From JBKEDC01 sp047974225 (lineage in GTDB: Bacteria; Bacteroidota; Bacteroidia; Bacteroidales; Prolixibacteraceae), in the NCBI GenBank assembly GCA_047974225.1, contig JBKECD010000153.1:1-22695 (forward strand): a DNA stretch of 22,695 nt. The letters run 5' to 3'. Both the position numbers and the translations under genes were made by a program. Of this stretch, positions 1 to 7,089 are shown piece after piece; position 1 is the first letter of the stretch; the number at the start of each line of letters is the position of its first letter. The notes under the pieces are model-generated. The model did not search any database. It worked only from the letters and a program-made list of their open reading frames with translations, and was not told the DNA's origin.

Positions 1-130
1 TCTGCTTAATATCAGCTAACTTATTCCAATCTGCCTTCTTCGTTTGCGACAACCAATTGTATAATGGAACCTTTGCATGAGCGTTCTTCAACACAAAATC
101 GCTTATCTTCTTAGGCGATATTACTCTCAT
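1..130 (-). CDS. higB: HigB-type mRNA interferase toxin, N-terminal part (runs off the window)
   Basis: The minus strand reads from an ATG at 130-128 for 43 codons to the window edge. The peptide starts MRVISPKKISDFVLKNAHAK and later has KKADWNKLADIKQ. The opening MRVI, a region rich in basic and aromatic residues, and the W-x5-DIK segment match the HigB family of RelE-like toxins, ribosome-dependent mRNA interferases of type II toxin-antitoxin pairs. In HigBA loci the toxin gene comes first, so a HigA-type HTH antitoxin would be expected beyond position 1; it is not visible. A good Bacteroidota promoter lies just upstream at 149-178. Only about 40% of a typical HigB of about 100 aa is present, so integrity cannot be judged. 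Confidence 0.72.
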   Translation of the reverse strand, partial: MRVISPKKISDFVLKNAHAKVPLYNWLSQTKKADWNKLADIKQ

Positions 131-148
131 AAGTATGTTTTTGCAGTA

Positions 149-178
149 CAAATGTAGTACTAAATTCTAAAATTCAAA
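149..178 (-). promoter_or_regulatory. Promoter for the HigB-type toxin gene
   Basis: On the minus strand TTTG (178-175) is followed after 18 nt by TACATTTG (156-149), a full match to the Bacteroidota -7 element TAnnTTTG. It ends 18 nt before the toxin start codon, which fits a short 5' leader. Confidence 0.55.
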
Positions 179-222
179 ATAAAATCCTGCTTATTGGGTT
201 TCCCGTGGTGCAGTTTGGACTT

Positions 223-1131
223 TCACCTCGTCATCTCCCGAAACACTCCCTCCAAGCTCCTTTGTTTTTCATTCATGCCGATGATTGTCCAGCCATTTGC
301 CACGGCGGTTTGGAAGATTTTGGGGCGGATGTCTTCGGCATCAAGGGCGGTGAATAGGAATTTGCTTTCCGAGAGCATTTCCACCGAAGCGATGCCGACT
401 GCATTCAAGAGTTCCGAAGAAATAGGCTGCTGAAATTCCACCAACACTTGCTGCGAGGCGGTGAGCAGTCCGCCAGCTTTCACCATCTCGATGCTATTAT
501 CTGCAATCAACTTGCCCTCGTTGATGATGAGCACACGGTTGCAAATTGCTTCCACTTCTTGCATGATGTGGGTGGAGAAAAATACGGTTTTCTCGGCCGC
601 AATCGACTTGATTAGGCTGCGGATTTCCTCCAGCTGATTGGGGTCGAGTCCTGTGGTGGGTTCATCGAGAATGAGCAGCTGGGGGTCGTGAATCAACGCC
701 TGCGCCAGTCCCACCCGCTGCCGATAACCTTTCGAGAGTTCGCCAATCTTCTTGCGTTGTTCCTTGCCTAAGCCGGTCATTTCAACCACACGTGCCACAG
801 CTTCCGATTTATTTTTCAAGCCATACATGCCTGCGGTCAGACTGAGGTATTCCTTTATATATAGGTCGGTGTAGAGCGGATTGTGTTCCGGCAAATAGCC
901 GATATGGTGGCGGAGTTGGTGGTTTTCGGGTGTCATCAGCTCGTCATTGAGCCACAGTTCGCCAGCATCGGCTGCCAAATAGCCTGTCATGATTTTCATG
1001 GTGGTGGATTTGCCAGCTCCATTCGGACCGAGAAAGCCCACGAGCTCGCCCGTTTCGAGTTGAAATGAAATATCATCGACAGCGATTTGCTCGCCATAAG
1101 TCTTGCGGAGGTTGTTGATGCGGATTGTCAT
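223..1131 (-). CDS. gldA: ABC transporter ATP-binding protein, GldA-like
   Basis: A 302-aa ABC ATPase that would power a membrane export complex; the permease is not in the window. Visible motifs: Walker A GPNGAGKST (35-43), signature LSKGYRQ (132-138), Walker B LLILDEP (152-158), D-loop GLD (161-163) and switch His188 in STHIMQEVEAIC. The stretches GYLPEHNPLY (78-87) and LSKGYRQRVGLAQAL are characteristic of GldA, the ATPase of the GldAFG gliding-associated ABC system. GldA-like proteins are also common in non-gliding Bacteroidales, where the role is unclear, so gliding should not be inferred. The C-terminal third (about 225-302) is a variable accessory region. No gldF or gldG neighbour is present. 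Length and motifs look intact. The alternative is a generic ABC-2 type ATPase. Confidence 0.85.
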   Translation of the reverse strand: MTIRINNLRKTYGEQIAVDDISFQLETGELVGFLGPNGAGKSTTMKIMTGYLAADAGELWLNDELMTPENHQLRHHIGYLPEHNPLYTDLYIKEYLSLTAGMYGLKNKSEAVARVVEMTGLGKEQRKKIGELSKGYRQRVGLAQALIHDPQLLILDEPTTGLDPNQLEEIRSLIKSIAAEKTVFFSTHIMQEVEAICNRVLIINEGKLIADNSIEMVKAGGLLTASQQVLVEFQQPISSELLNAVGIASVEMLSESKFLFTALDAEDIRPKIFQTAVANGWTIIGMNEKQRSLEGVFREMTR

Positions 1132-1227
1132 AAATCAAAAGTAGTGAAACTAGAGGGAATATTTAAGAACTTCATTGGGGAAATAATCGTTTTGAGTAGT
1201 AAAGAGTTGTTTTTTTTACAAATGTCA

Positions 1228-1258
1228 TTTGAATTTCAGAAATAAACATTCATCTTTG
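1228..1258 (+). promoter_or_regulatory. Promoter for the secreted repeat protein at 1284
   Basis: TTTG (1228-1231), 19-nt spacer, CATCTTTG (1251-1258), one mismatch from TAnnTTTG. It lies 25 nt before the ATG of the downstream gene. Confidence 0.45.
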
Positions 1259-1283
1259 ACCTCTCAAACAAACGCATATCATT

Positions 1284-1952
1284 ATGAGAATACTTTTCAT
1301 TGCTCTTTTGGGGCTTATCTTTCAATTTTCAGGCTGGGCTCAAAATATTCAAACGGATATTTCAGGCAACCTTTCCTATGTTTCGGTTGATAAATCCTAT
1401 AAAGCGACCCTTCGACAAAACATATTTGATGATTTGACATTTGCCGATAGCAACAACAATCAAGTTGTTTTAAAGGCGGAATACATTAAGCTAGAATATG
1501 GGAAGCTCTTTGAGAATGAAGAAGCTAAGTTTGATTTCTTCTTGAATATGGTGCAGCAGCATCGGAAGCAAAAGGGCTATATTGCTTCCTATGAGGTGGA
1601 TATTTTTGGCACAATTAAAGTGAAAGATAATCAAGGATGGGAATTGGAGGTTGGCAAAGATGGCGTGGGCAATTCTTTTCGGCGAGAAGAACGCAATGGC
1701 GAACGGCAATCTTTTGAAAACAAATCAGGGATGATGACCTTCAAATCAAACCATAAAAATGCAAGTCTTCGGAAAGATGTTTTCAAACAATGGATTTACA
1801 AAGACTCCAATGGCAATGAGCTTCGCATCAGTGAAAAGACATTTGGCAAGCTGTTGTGGCAATATGGCAATGATGAAGAAGTGTTTATGTATCTGGTAAA
1901 TACTTTTCTTTTGCTAGAGGAAGATAATCGTCGAGAACATCAGCATCGCTAA
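1284..1952 (+). CDS. Secreted protein of unknown function with three internal repeats
   Basis: I do not recognise this 222-aa protein. It begins with a classic Sec signal peptide (MRILFIALLGLIFQFSGWAQ, cleavage probably after Ala19), so it should be periplasmic or outer-membrane associated. The mature part contains three related segments about 60 residues apart: 41-68 (ATLRQNIFDDLTFADSNNNQ...), 101-128 (ASYEVDIFGTIKVKDNQGWE...) and 160-187 (ASLRKDVFKQWIYKDSNGNE...). They share a pattern of (I/V)F followed by a D-(S/N)-N/Q turn, suggesting a repeated beta-hairpin fold. The tail is charged. Its stop codon is 1 bp from the stop of the convergent U32 gene, and it has its own candidate promoter. 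No function is proposed. Confidence 0.75.
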   Translation: MRILFIALLGLIFQFSGWAQNIQTDISGNLSYVSVDKSYKATLRQNIFDDLTFADSNNNQVVLKAEYIKLEYGKLFENEEAKFDFFLNMVQQHRKQKGYIASYEVDIFGTIKVKDNQGWELEVGKDGVGNSFRREERNGERQSFENKSGMMTFKSNHKNASLRKDVFKQWIYKDSNGNELRISEKTFGKLLWQYGNDEEVFMYLVNTFLLLEEDNRREHQHR

Positions 1953-1953
1953 T

Positions 1954-3201
1954 TTATTGTCGTCTGTTTCCTTTTGCTGGCACCATCTTATATAGCCTAT
2001 CGGAACGGCGAATCTTTTCCGACACTTTCATTGAAAACAATTCTCCTTTCATCGCTTTGGGCACAGACTTCAAATCAACTCTAATTTCTTCCACTACCAT
2101 CTCGACCAAACCAGTTGTCGGACCCGTGATGATGATTTTGTCGCCCACTGCCAATTCGCCCGACTCCATCTTAAACTCTGCCACACCGAGCTTGTCGAAA
2201 TAGTTCGTTCCCTTCGCTACATACATTTTCTTCTCGGTGGCAAGCGAGCCGTAATTGCCGCTCCACTCGCCCAGTCGCTGACCTAAATAATAGCCATTCC
2301 AGAATCCCCGATTAAACACTGTGCTTAATCGTGCGTCCCAATCCGCAATTTTCTCTTCGGTGAAATCACCTGCTCGATAAGCCTCCACCGCTTCACGGTA
2401 GCACTTCACCACCGTGCTCACATATTCAGGACCTCTGGCTCGCCCTTCAAGCTTCAACACCGAAACACCCGAGTCGAGCACCTTATTCAGGAAGTGAATC
2501 GTCTTCAGGTCTTTGGGCGACATGATATATTCGTTTTCAATTTCCAATTCCGCACCCGTGTCCTTATCTGTAACCGTGTAAGCACGGCGGCAAACCTGAT
2601 TGCAAGCACCCCGATTGGCAGAGCTATTCATTTCATGCAAGCTCAAATAACACTTGCCCGACACCGCCATGCACAATGCGCCATGCACAAACATTTCAAT
2701 CTGCACCAATTCGCCTTTAGGTCCACAGATGTTTTGTTCCTTGATTTGTCGTGAAATCTCCGCCACCTTATCCATTGACATTTCGCGCGCCAGCACCACC
2801 ACATCGGCATATTGCGCAAAAAAGCGCACCGCTTCAATGTTTGTGATGTTCAGTTGAGTCGAAATATGCACCTCCTGCCCAATGCTTTGCGCATAGCTAA
2901 TCGCTGCAATATCGCTCGCAATAATCGCCGACACGCCAGCTGCTAAAGAGGCATCAATGACAGAACGCATGAATTGCAAATCCTCGTCAAACACAATCGT
3001 ATTTACGGTGAGATAACTCTTCACTCCATGCTCCGAAGCAATTGAAGCAATCTGATGCAAATCATCAATGGTGAAATTATTAGCCGAACGAGAGCGCATG
3101 TTCAAACCCGTTACGCCGAAATAGATAGAGTTAGCGCCAGCCTTAATTGCCGCCATCAGCGACTCATAAGAACCAGCAGGAGCCATGATTTCAATGTTCA
3201 T
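1954..3201 (-). CDS. Peptidase U32 family protein, TrhP/YegQ-like tRNA hydroxylation factor
   Basis: A 415-aa U32 family protein. Despite the family name, characterised bacterial members are Fe-S proteins acting in RNA or ubiquinone hydroxylation; TrhP (YegQ) is needed to make 5-hydroxyuridine at tRNA position 34. The N-terminal barrel starts at MNIEIMAPAGSYESLMAAIK, and the U32 signature E169-M-F-V-H-G-A-L-C177 ... S-G-K-C184-Y-L-S is followed by N-R-G-A-C200-N-Q-V-C204-R. Cys177, 184, 200 and 204 are the likely 4Fe-4S ligands. The region YIMSPKDLKTI and the C-terminal beta domain (about 330-405) also fit TrhP-like proteins. It is an isolated gene with a strong promoter at 3264-3293. A true protease role is less likely. 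Family assignment is firm; the specific subfamily is inference. Confidence 0.85.
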   Translation of the reverse strand: MNIEIMAPAGSYESLMAAIKAGANSIYFGVTGLNMRSRSANNFTIDDLHQIASIASEHGVKSYLTVNTIVFDEDLQFMRSVIDASLAAGVSAIIASDIAAISYAQSIGQEVHISTQLNITNIEAVRFFAQYADVVVLAREMSMDKVAEISRQIKEQNICGPKGELVQIEMFVHGALCMAVSGKCYLSLHEMNSSANRGACNQVCRRAYTVTDKDTGAELEIENEYIMSPKDLKTIHFLNKVLDSGVSVLKLEGRARGPEYVSTVVKCYREAVEAYRAGDFTEEKIADWDARLSTVFNRGFWNGYYLGQRLGEWSGNYGSLATEKKMYVAKGTNYFDKLGVAEFKMESGELAVGDKIIITGPTTGLVEMVVEEIRVDLKSVPKAMKGELFSMKVSEKIRRSDRLYKMVPAKGNRRQ

Positions 3202-3263
3202 ATTTTATTCTTTAGTGCGAAGTTTTTTAGTGCGAAGTTGCTGCGCCTATGTTTTTCAAAATG

Positions 3264-3293
3264 CAAAGGTAGGGAAAGTTCACAAGTACGCAA
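3264..3293 (-). promoter_or_regulatory. Promoter for the U32 gene
   Basis: On the minus strand TTG (3293-3291), 19-nt spacer, TACCTTTG (3271-3264), an exact match to TAnnTTTG. It lies 62 bp upstream of the U32 ATG; the transcript would begin with the duplicated 15-mer leader. Confidence 0.65.
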
Positions 3294-3310
3294 GTAATAG
3301 ATTGCGCAGC

Positions 3311-3350
3311 CACTCCGCACTCCGCACTCTGCACTCTGCACTCTGCACTC
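3311..3350. repeat. Heptanucleotide tandem repeat (CACTCYG)n
   Basis: Five full units and one partial unit of 7 bp: CACTCCG twice, CACTCTG three times, then CACTC. It lies between divergent promoters and is not in a gene. Such units are prone to slipped-strand length change. Confidence 0.8.
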
Positions 3351-3424
3351 AAAAAAAAGACAGTTAATTCTATCATTAAGCCCCCAAAACAGCTCTAACG
3401 ATAGAACAAACTAGCACGAGAGTA

Positions 3425-3453
3425 TTGCAAACCATAAAAAAGAAGTACATTTG
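3425..3453 (+). promoter_or_regulatory. Promoter for the MORN-like/xseA/xseB operon
   Basis: TTG (3425-3427), 18-nt spacer, TACATTTG (3446-3453), an exact -7 match. It is the only good rightward promoter seen before the operon, which would give a 5' leader of roughly 220 nt containing the small ORF at 3509. Confidence 0.5.
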
Positions 3454-3508
3454 TGGTGAGAAAGCAGTAAACACAAGGGATGTGAGCGCAAAAAGACCAA
3501 TTACAGAA

Positions 3509-3622
3509 ATGACAAACACCGCAATTATCGCCCAAATTACCCAATTCATCAAAACCGAACGGCTAGCTCAAAAAGCGGTGAACTATGACGACCACACCAA
3601 AAACTTCTCTTTCAAGAATTAA
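3509..3622 (+). CDS. Possible 37-aa small protein in the operon leader
   Basis: An ATG at 3509 opens 37 codons (MTNTAIIAQITQFIKTERLA... ending NFSFKN). The same frame stays open back to 3425, but the promoter's -7 element (3446-3453) overlaps that longer frame, so the start at 3509 is preferred. The residue mix looks protein-like with an amphipathic helix, but there is no family match I recognise. It may be a leader peptide, a small protein, or the remnant of a larger gene. Confidence 0.25.
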   Translation: MTNTAIIAQITQFIKTERLAQKAVNYDDHTKNFSFKN

Positions 3623-3678
3623 TGAAAACAATTAGCAAGAAGCTGGAGGAAAGCTTTAAGCCGTAAATTAAGAAACAG

Positions 3679-4491
3679 ATGAAGAATATAATGCTGATTA
3701 TTTCGCTCTTTCTAGCCTTAGGCTCGTGGGCGCAAACCATCAACCAGACCGATGCCCAAGGACTCAAGCAAGGGCTCTGGGAGAAGACTTCCCCCGAGGG
3801 GAAACTGATTTATAAAGGAGAGTTTAAGGACAACAAGCCTGTGGGCGAGTGGAAACGCTTCCATCTCAATGGCATGCTTCGTGCGCAAATGACCTATGCC
3901 GAAGATGGCAGCACATGTGCTGCAATGCTTTTCGACACCATGGGCAATAAGATTGCTGTGGGGGCTTATGTGAATGGAAAAAAAGAAGGACTATGGACAA
4001 TCTTCAAAGACAATATTAAGATTGGTGAAGAAAATTACGTTGAGGGTAAGAAAGAGGGGCTCAGCACGACATTCTATGACACGGGGGCGAAGAGCAGCGA
4101 GCAGGCATTCACCGACGACAAGCCCAACGGATCCTATCGCACCTATCACAAAACAGGCTCAGTCTATTTTGAATGCCTGATGAAAGAGGGCATGCGCGAC
4201 GGCTATTGCCAAAGCTTTTATGATGATGGCTCGGTGGAATATTCGGGCTATTATGCAAAAGACCTCCGCGACCGCAATTGGGACTATTTTCACAGAGATG
4301 GCAGTCGTGCCTATACTATTATATATAAAGGGGGCTTGGTGCAAAACACAGCAGTGAAGGATAGTGTGGATAATCTTCGCTTGCAAAACATAGAGCGTCA
4401 GGCGAAGCAAATCACCGACCCTGAGCAATTCATCGACGACCCCAGCGGATATATGGAACGCATGATGAACCCCCAACGCCCACAGCAATGA
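3679..4491 (+). CDS. Secreted MORN-like repeat protein (YwqK-type)
   Basis: A 270-aa protein with a Sec signal peptide (MKNIMLIISLFLALGSWAQ) followed by a ladder of MORN-variant repeats: G-x-K-x-G-x-W-x(n)-G-x-L/K-x-Y-x-G. Examples are QGLKQGLWEKTSPEGKLIYK, NKPVGEWKRFHLNGML, KKEGLWTIF and RDGYCQSFYDDGSVEYSGYY. The repeats fill about residues 25-225; the last 45 residues are helical and charged. Databases often label such proteins 'YwqK family antitoxin', which is not evidence for a toxin-antitoxin role here. More likely it is a periplasmic or surface scaffold of unknown partner. Its stop codon overlaps the xseA start in an ATGA (4488-4491), implying translational coupling and one transcript. 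Confidence 0.8.
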   Translation: MKNIMLIISLFLALGSWAQTINQTDAQGLKQGLWEKTSPEGKLIYKGEFKDNKPVGEWKRFHLNGMLRAQMTYAEDGSTCAAMLFDTMGNKIAVGAYVNGKKEGLWTIFKDNIKIGEENYVEGKKEGLSTTFYDTGAKSSEQAFTDDKPNGSYRTYHKTGSVYFECLMKEGMRDGYCQSFYDDGSVEYSGYYAKDLRDRNWDYFHRDGSRAYTIIYKGGLVQNTAVKDSVDNLRLQNIERQAKQITDPEQFIDDPSGYMERMMNPQRPQQ

Positions 4492-5726
4492 CAGAAGCAC
4501 GTACTCTTTCGCAGCTCAACCGAGAAATCAACGCAGCCATTCAAGATGCTTTTCCTCGGTTGGTGTGGCTTGTGGCTGAAATCAGCGAGATGAATGTCAA
4601 TCGCAATGGGCATTGCTATTTGGAGCTGGTGGAAGTGGATGAGCGCACGCAGAAAGTTGTGGCGCGCACCCGAGCCACCATCTGGTCGTATAGCTTTCAG
4701 ATGCTGAAATCTTTTTTTGAAACAAGCACGGGGCAGATTTTTCGCTCGGGCATCAAAATCATGGTGGAAGCCTCGGTGGAATTTCACACTCTCTATGGTT
4801 TCAGCCTGAACATCAAAAACATCAATCCTACCTACACTTTGGGCGACATGGCGCAGAAGCGCAATGCCATCATCGAGCAGCTGAAAGCCGATGGGGTGTG
4901 GGACATGAACCGAGAAATGGAGCTGCCTTTTTTGGTGCAGCGCATCGCCATCGTGTCGTCGCCCACGGCGGCGGGGCTGCAAGATTTCATGCATCAGCTG
5001 GCTGATAATGCCGCGGGGGTGTCGTTTCACACGCAGCTTTTTGCCGCCACCATGCAGGGCGAGCAGACCGCTCCGTCGGTGATTTTGGCGTTGGAAGATA
5101 TTGCCGATGTGATTGCTGATTTCGATGTGGTGGTCATCATCAGGGGAGGAGGGGCGCAGCTCGACTTGGCGAGCTTCGACAATTATGAGCTGGCGGCACA
5201 TGTGGCGCAATTTCCGTTGCCAGTCATCAGTGGCATTGGGCACGATAAAGATGAAACGGTGATTGACCTAGTGGCGCATACTTCGCTGAAAACCCCCACG
5301 GCGGTGGCTGAATGGCTTGTGGCGAAAGCTACGGCTATTGCGGAATTGTTGGCGGATTTCGACTTTCGATTGCGCGAGGCGGCACGCAAGAAGTTGGCTG
5401 CGGAAGACGATTTTCTGAAGCTAGCCCATCAGCGACTGCATCAATCGGTGAAGCACAGCATGGAGAAAGAAAATCTGAAGTTCGACCATCGTCTGTTTAG
5501 GCTTTCAGCGCTCAGTCAGCAATTTCTTCAGCAGCAGCGAGCCAAGCTAGAGTCCTTCGAGCTTCGCCAGCGGCTCACCGATCCGAAAGTCATCATGCAG
5601 CGGGGCTATTCGGTGATTTATAAAGAAGGCAAGCTCATCAAGTCGAGTCGGCAATTGCAGGAGGGCGATGAGATAGAAACGCATTTATCAACAGGGAAAA
5701 TAAAAAGTATAGTAACACAAAAGTAG
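4488..5726 (+). CDS. xseA: Exodeoxyribonuclease VII large subunit
   Basis: A 412-aa catalytic subunit of exonuclease VII, which degrades single-stranded DNA from both ends to oligonucleotides in repair. The N-terminal OB-fold covers about residues 5-105 (LVAEISEMNVNRNGHCYLEL). The catalytic domain has IAIVSSPTAAGLQDF (153-167), the metal-site motif IIRGGGAQLDL (217-227), F230-D231, and the conserved SGIGHDKDET (248-257) with KTPTAVAEW. A coiled-coil region (about 285-365), which binds the small subunit, and a C-terminal RGYSVIYKEGK end follow. Length and motifs are normal. It overlaps the upstream gene by 4 bp and is followed 6 bp later by xseB. No link to the CRISPR locus is implied. Confidence 0.95.
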   Translation: MTEARTLSQLNREINAAIQDAFPRLVWLVAEISEMNVNRNGHCYLELVEVDERTQKVVARTRATIWSYSFQMLKSFFETSTGQIFRSGIKIMVEASVEFHTLYGFSLNIKNINPTYTLGDMAQKRNAIIEQLKADGVWDMNREMELPFLVQRIAIVSSPTAAGLQDFMHQLADNAAGVSFHTQLFAATMQGEQTAPSVILALEDIADVIADFDVVVIIRGGGAQLDLASFDNYELAAHVAQFPLPVISGIGHDKDETVIDLVAHTSLKTPTAVAEWLVAKATAIAELLADFDFRLREAARKKLAAEDDFLKLAHQRLHQSVKHSMEKENLKFDHRLFRLSALSQQFLQQQRAKLESFELRQRLTDPKVIMQRGYSVIYKEGKLIKSSRQLQEGDEIETHLSTGKIKSIVTQK

Positions 5727-5732
5727 CGTATT

Positions 5733-5930
5733 ATGGCAAAGAAAGAATTTAATTATAAAGAAGCGGTCATTGAAATTGACGAAATTCTCAAGCAAATCGA
5801 GCGAAATGAGCTTGATGTGGATGAGCTTTCGGTGAAGGTGAAGCGAGTGTCGGAGCTCATCAAGGCATGCAAGGCGATTTTGAGTGATGCGCAAAAGGAT
5901 GTAGAGGCAGTTTTGGGTGTTGAGGAATGA
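5733..5930 (+). CDS. xseB: Exodeoxyribonuclease VII small subunit
   Basis: A 65-aa helical protein with the XseB pattern: F-N-Y-K-E-A-V-I-E-I-D-E-I-L-K-Q-I-E near the N terminus, L-D-V-D-E-L-S in the middle, then V-K-R-V-S-E-L-I-K-A-C. Copies of XseB wrap the XseA coiled coil and are required for nuclease activity. The start ATG is 6 bp after xseA, so it is certainly in the same operon. A weak hairpin with a T-run follows at 5934-5960. Confidence 0.93.
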   Translation: MAKKEFNYKEAVIEIDEILKQIERNELDVDELSVKVKRVSELIKACKAILSDAQKDVEAVLGVEE

Positions 5931-5933
5931 GCG

Positions 5934-5960
5934 AACACTTCGGTTAGGAATGTTTTTTTG
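5934..5960 (+). terminator. Weak terminator after xseB
   Basis: AACACTTC and GGAATGTT (5934-5941 / 5947-5954) pair around a 5-nt loop with one mismatch and one G-U pair, and run into seven T residues. It ends just before the tRNA promoter. Confidence 0.45.
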
Positions 5961-5979
5961 AGAAAAAAGTCTGAAAACA

Positions 5980-6010
5980 TTTGGAGGGGACAAAAAATAT
6001 CGTACCTTTG
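5980..6010 (+). promoter_or_regulatory. Promoter for tRNA-Met
   Basis: TTTG (5980-5983), 19-nt spacer, TACCTTTG (6003-6010), an exact match to the Bacteroidota consensus, 58 bp before the tRNA. Confidence 0.7.
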
Positions 6011-6068
6011 CATCGCAATTGAGCGGTAGCGCTCTTATTGAATAGCAGATATTACATCAAAAATACAT

Positions 6069-6141
<73 letters not shown>

Positions 6142-6146
6142 CAAGA

Positions 6147-6177
6147 AAGAGAACCAGAGATGGTTCTCTTTTTTTTT
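6147..6177 (+). terminator. Terminator after tRNA-Met
   Basis: GAGAACC (6149-6155) and GGTTCTC (6162-6168) form a perfect 7-bp stem with a 6-nt loop, followed by a run of T residues. Confidence 0.85.
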
Positions 6178-6260
6178 GTTGTGGGGTGTGATATTTACAC
6201 TTATTGGGCAAAATGTCCCTTGAAAATCGCAGATGACCGCTAGAAAATTTTAAATTTGCG

Positions 6261-7085
6261 ATGATTATAAAGCGTTTTGCGATGAAAGATAAGATAGTTG
6301 TTATCACAGGAGCCTCTTCGGGCATTGGTCGAGCGTTGGCTTATGAGTTTGTCAATAAGGGCTCTAAGGTAGTGCTGGGAGCACGACGGATAGAGCGATT
6401 AGAGCATATTCAGGAAGAATTAGGCACGCTGAACGTGTCGATTTGCGAGGCTGATGTGTCGCAGGAATCCGACTGTGAGCGATTGATTCAGCAGGCACTC
6501 GACGAGCATGGTCGGATAGATGTGTTGATCAACAATGCGGGCATTTCGATGCGAGCCGATTTTGTGGATGCCGATGTGGATGTGATTAGAAGGGTGATGG
6601 ATGTGAACTTTTGGGGCACCGTCTATTGCACCAAATATGCGCTTCCGCATCTGTTGGCGGTGAAAGGCTCGCTGGTGGGGGTGATTTCTATTGCGGGCTA
6701 TGTGGGGCTTCCTGGTCGCACCGGTTATTCCTCCTCGAAGTTTGCTGTGCGAGGATTTCTCGACACTTTGCGCATCGAAAATAAGCATCGCAAGCTCCAT
6801 GTGTTGGTGGCAGCTCCGGGCTTCACAGCCTCGGAAGTTCGATTTTCAGCACTCACCGCCCATGGCGACAAGCAAGGTGAGACCCCTCGCAAGGAGGAAA
6901 GCATGATGACTGCCGAAGAGGTGGCACGTCGCATCTATAAATCAGTCAAAAGAAGAAAACGGCAGCTTATTCTCACCTTTTGGGAGGGGCGATTCACAGT
7001 CTTCCTCGGCAAGTTTTGGCCTCGATTGCTCGACAAGCTCACCTATTGGTTTATGAAAAGAGAGCCTGAAGTGAGGGAAAGTTGA
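6261..7085 (+). CDS. Short-chain dehydrogenase/reductase (SDR)
   Basis: A cytoplasmic NAD(P)-dependent oxidoreductase of the classical SDR family, 274 aa. The Rossmann cofactor motif TGASSGIG is at 16-23, followed by GARR, an NADP-leaning signature. NNAG is at 91-94, the active-site Asn at 116 (MDVNFWG), and the catalytic Ser143, Tyr156 and Lys160 lie in ISIAGYVGLPGRTGYSSSK. The C-terminal region, rich in W and R (TFWEGRFTVFLGKFWPRLLDK), could attach to a membrane. Substrate is unknown. A candidate -7 element TAAATTTG (6251-6258) lies directly before the first ATG, so the second ATG at 6282 (MKDKIVVITGA, 267 aa) may be the real start. It appears monocistronic. Confidence 0.88.
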   Translation: MIIKRFAMKDKIVVITGASSGIGRALAYEFVNKGSKVVLGARRIERLEHIQEELGTLNVSICEADVSQESDCERLIQQALDEHGRIDVLINNAGISMRADFVDADVDVIRRVMDVNFWGTVYCTKYALPHLLAVKGSLVGVISIAGYVGLPGRTGYSSSKFAVRGFLDTLRIENKHRKLHVLVAAPGFTASEVRFSALTAHGDKQGETPRKEESMMTAEEVARRIYKSVKRRKRQLILTFWEGRFTVFLGKFWPRLLDKLTYWFMKREPEVRES

Positions 7086-7089
7086 AGCC

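Larger units (their letters stand above)
3202..3678. other. Intergenic region with promoters and short tandem repeats
   Basis: This 477-bp gap separates the divergent U32 and MORN-like genes. It holds two copies of TTTTAGTGCGAAGTT (about 3209-3239) in the U32 5' leader, the U32 promoter, a heptanucleotide repeat (3311-3350), and a rightward promoter (3425-3453) with a possible 37-codon ORF. Nothing else is recognised. Confidence 0.6.

Noticed and set aside
1136..1143. TACTTTTG on the minus strand as the gldA-like gene's promoter
   Set aside because: It matches TAnnTTTG but lies only 4 bp before the start codon and has no -33 partner at the right distance.
3622..3666. 14-codon ORF MKTISKKLEESFKP overlapping the 37-aa ORF stop (TAATG)
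   Set aside because: Too short and without supporting features; the overlap alone is weak evidence.
4398..5243. 281-codon open frame on the minus strand
   Set aside because: It lies antisense to xseA and the MORN-like gene, both with strong family evidence; the peptide is His/Arg-rich and shows no domain.
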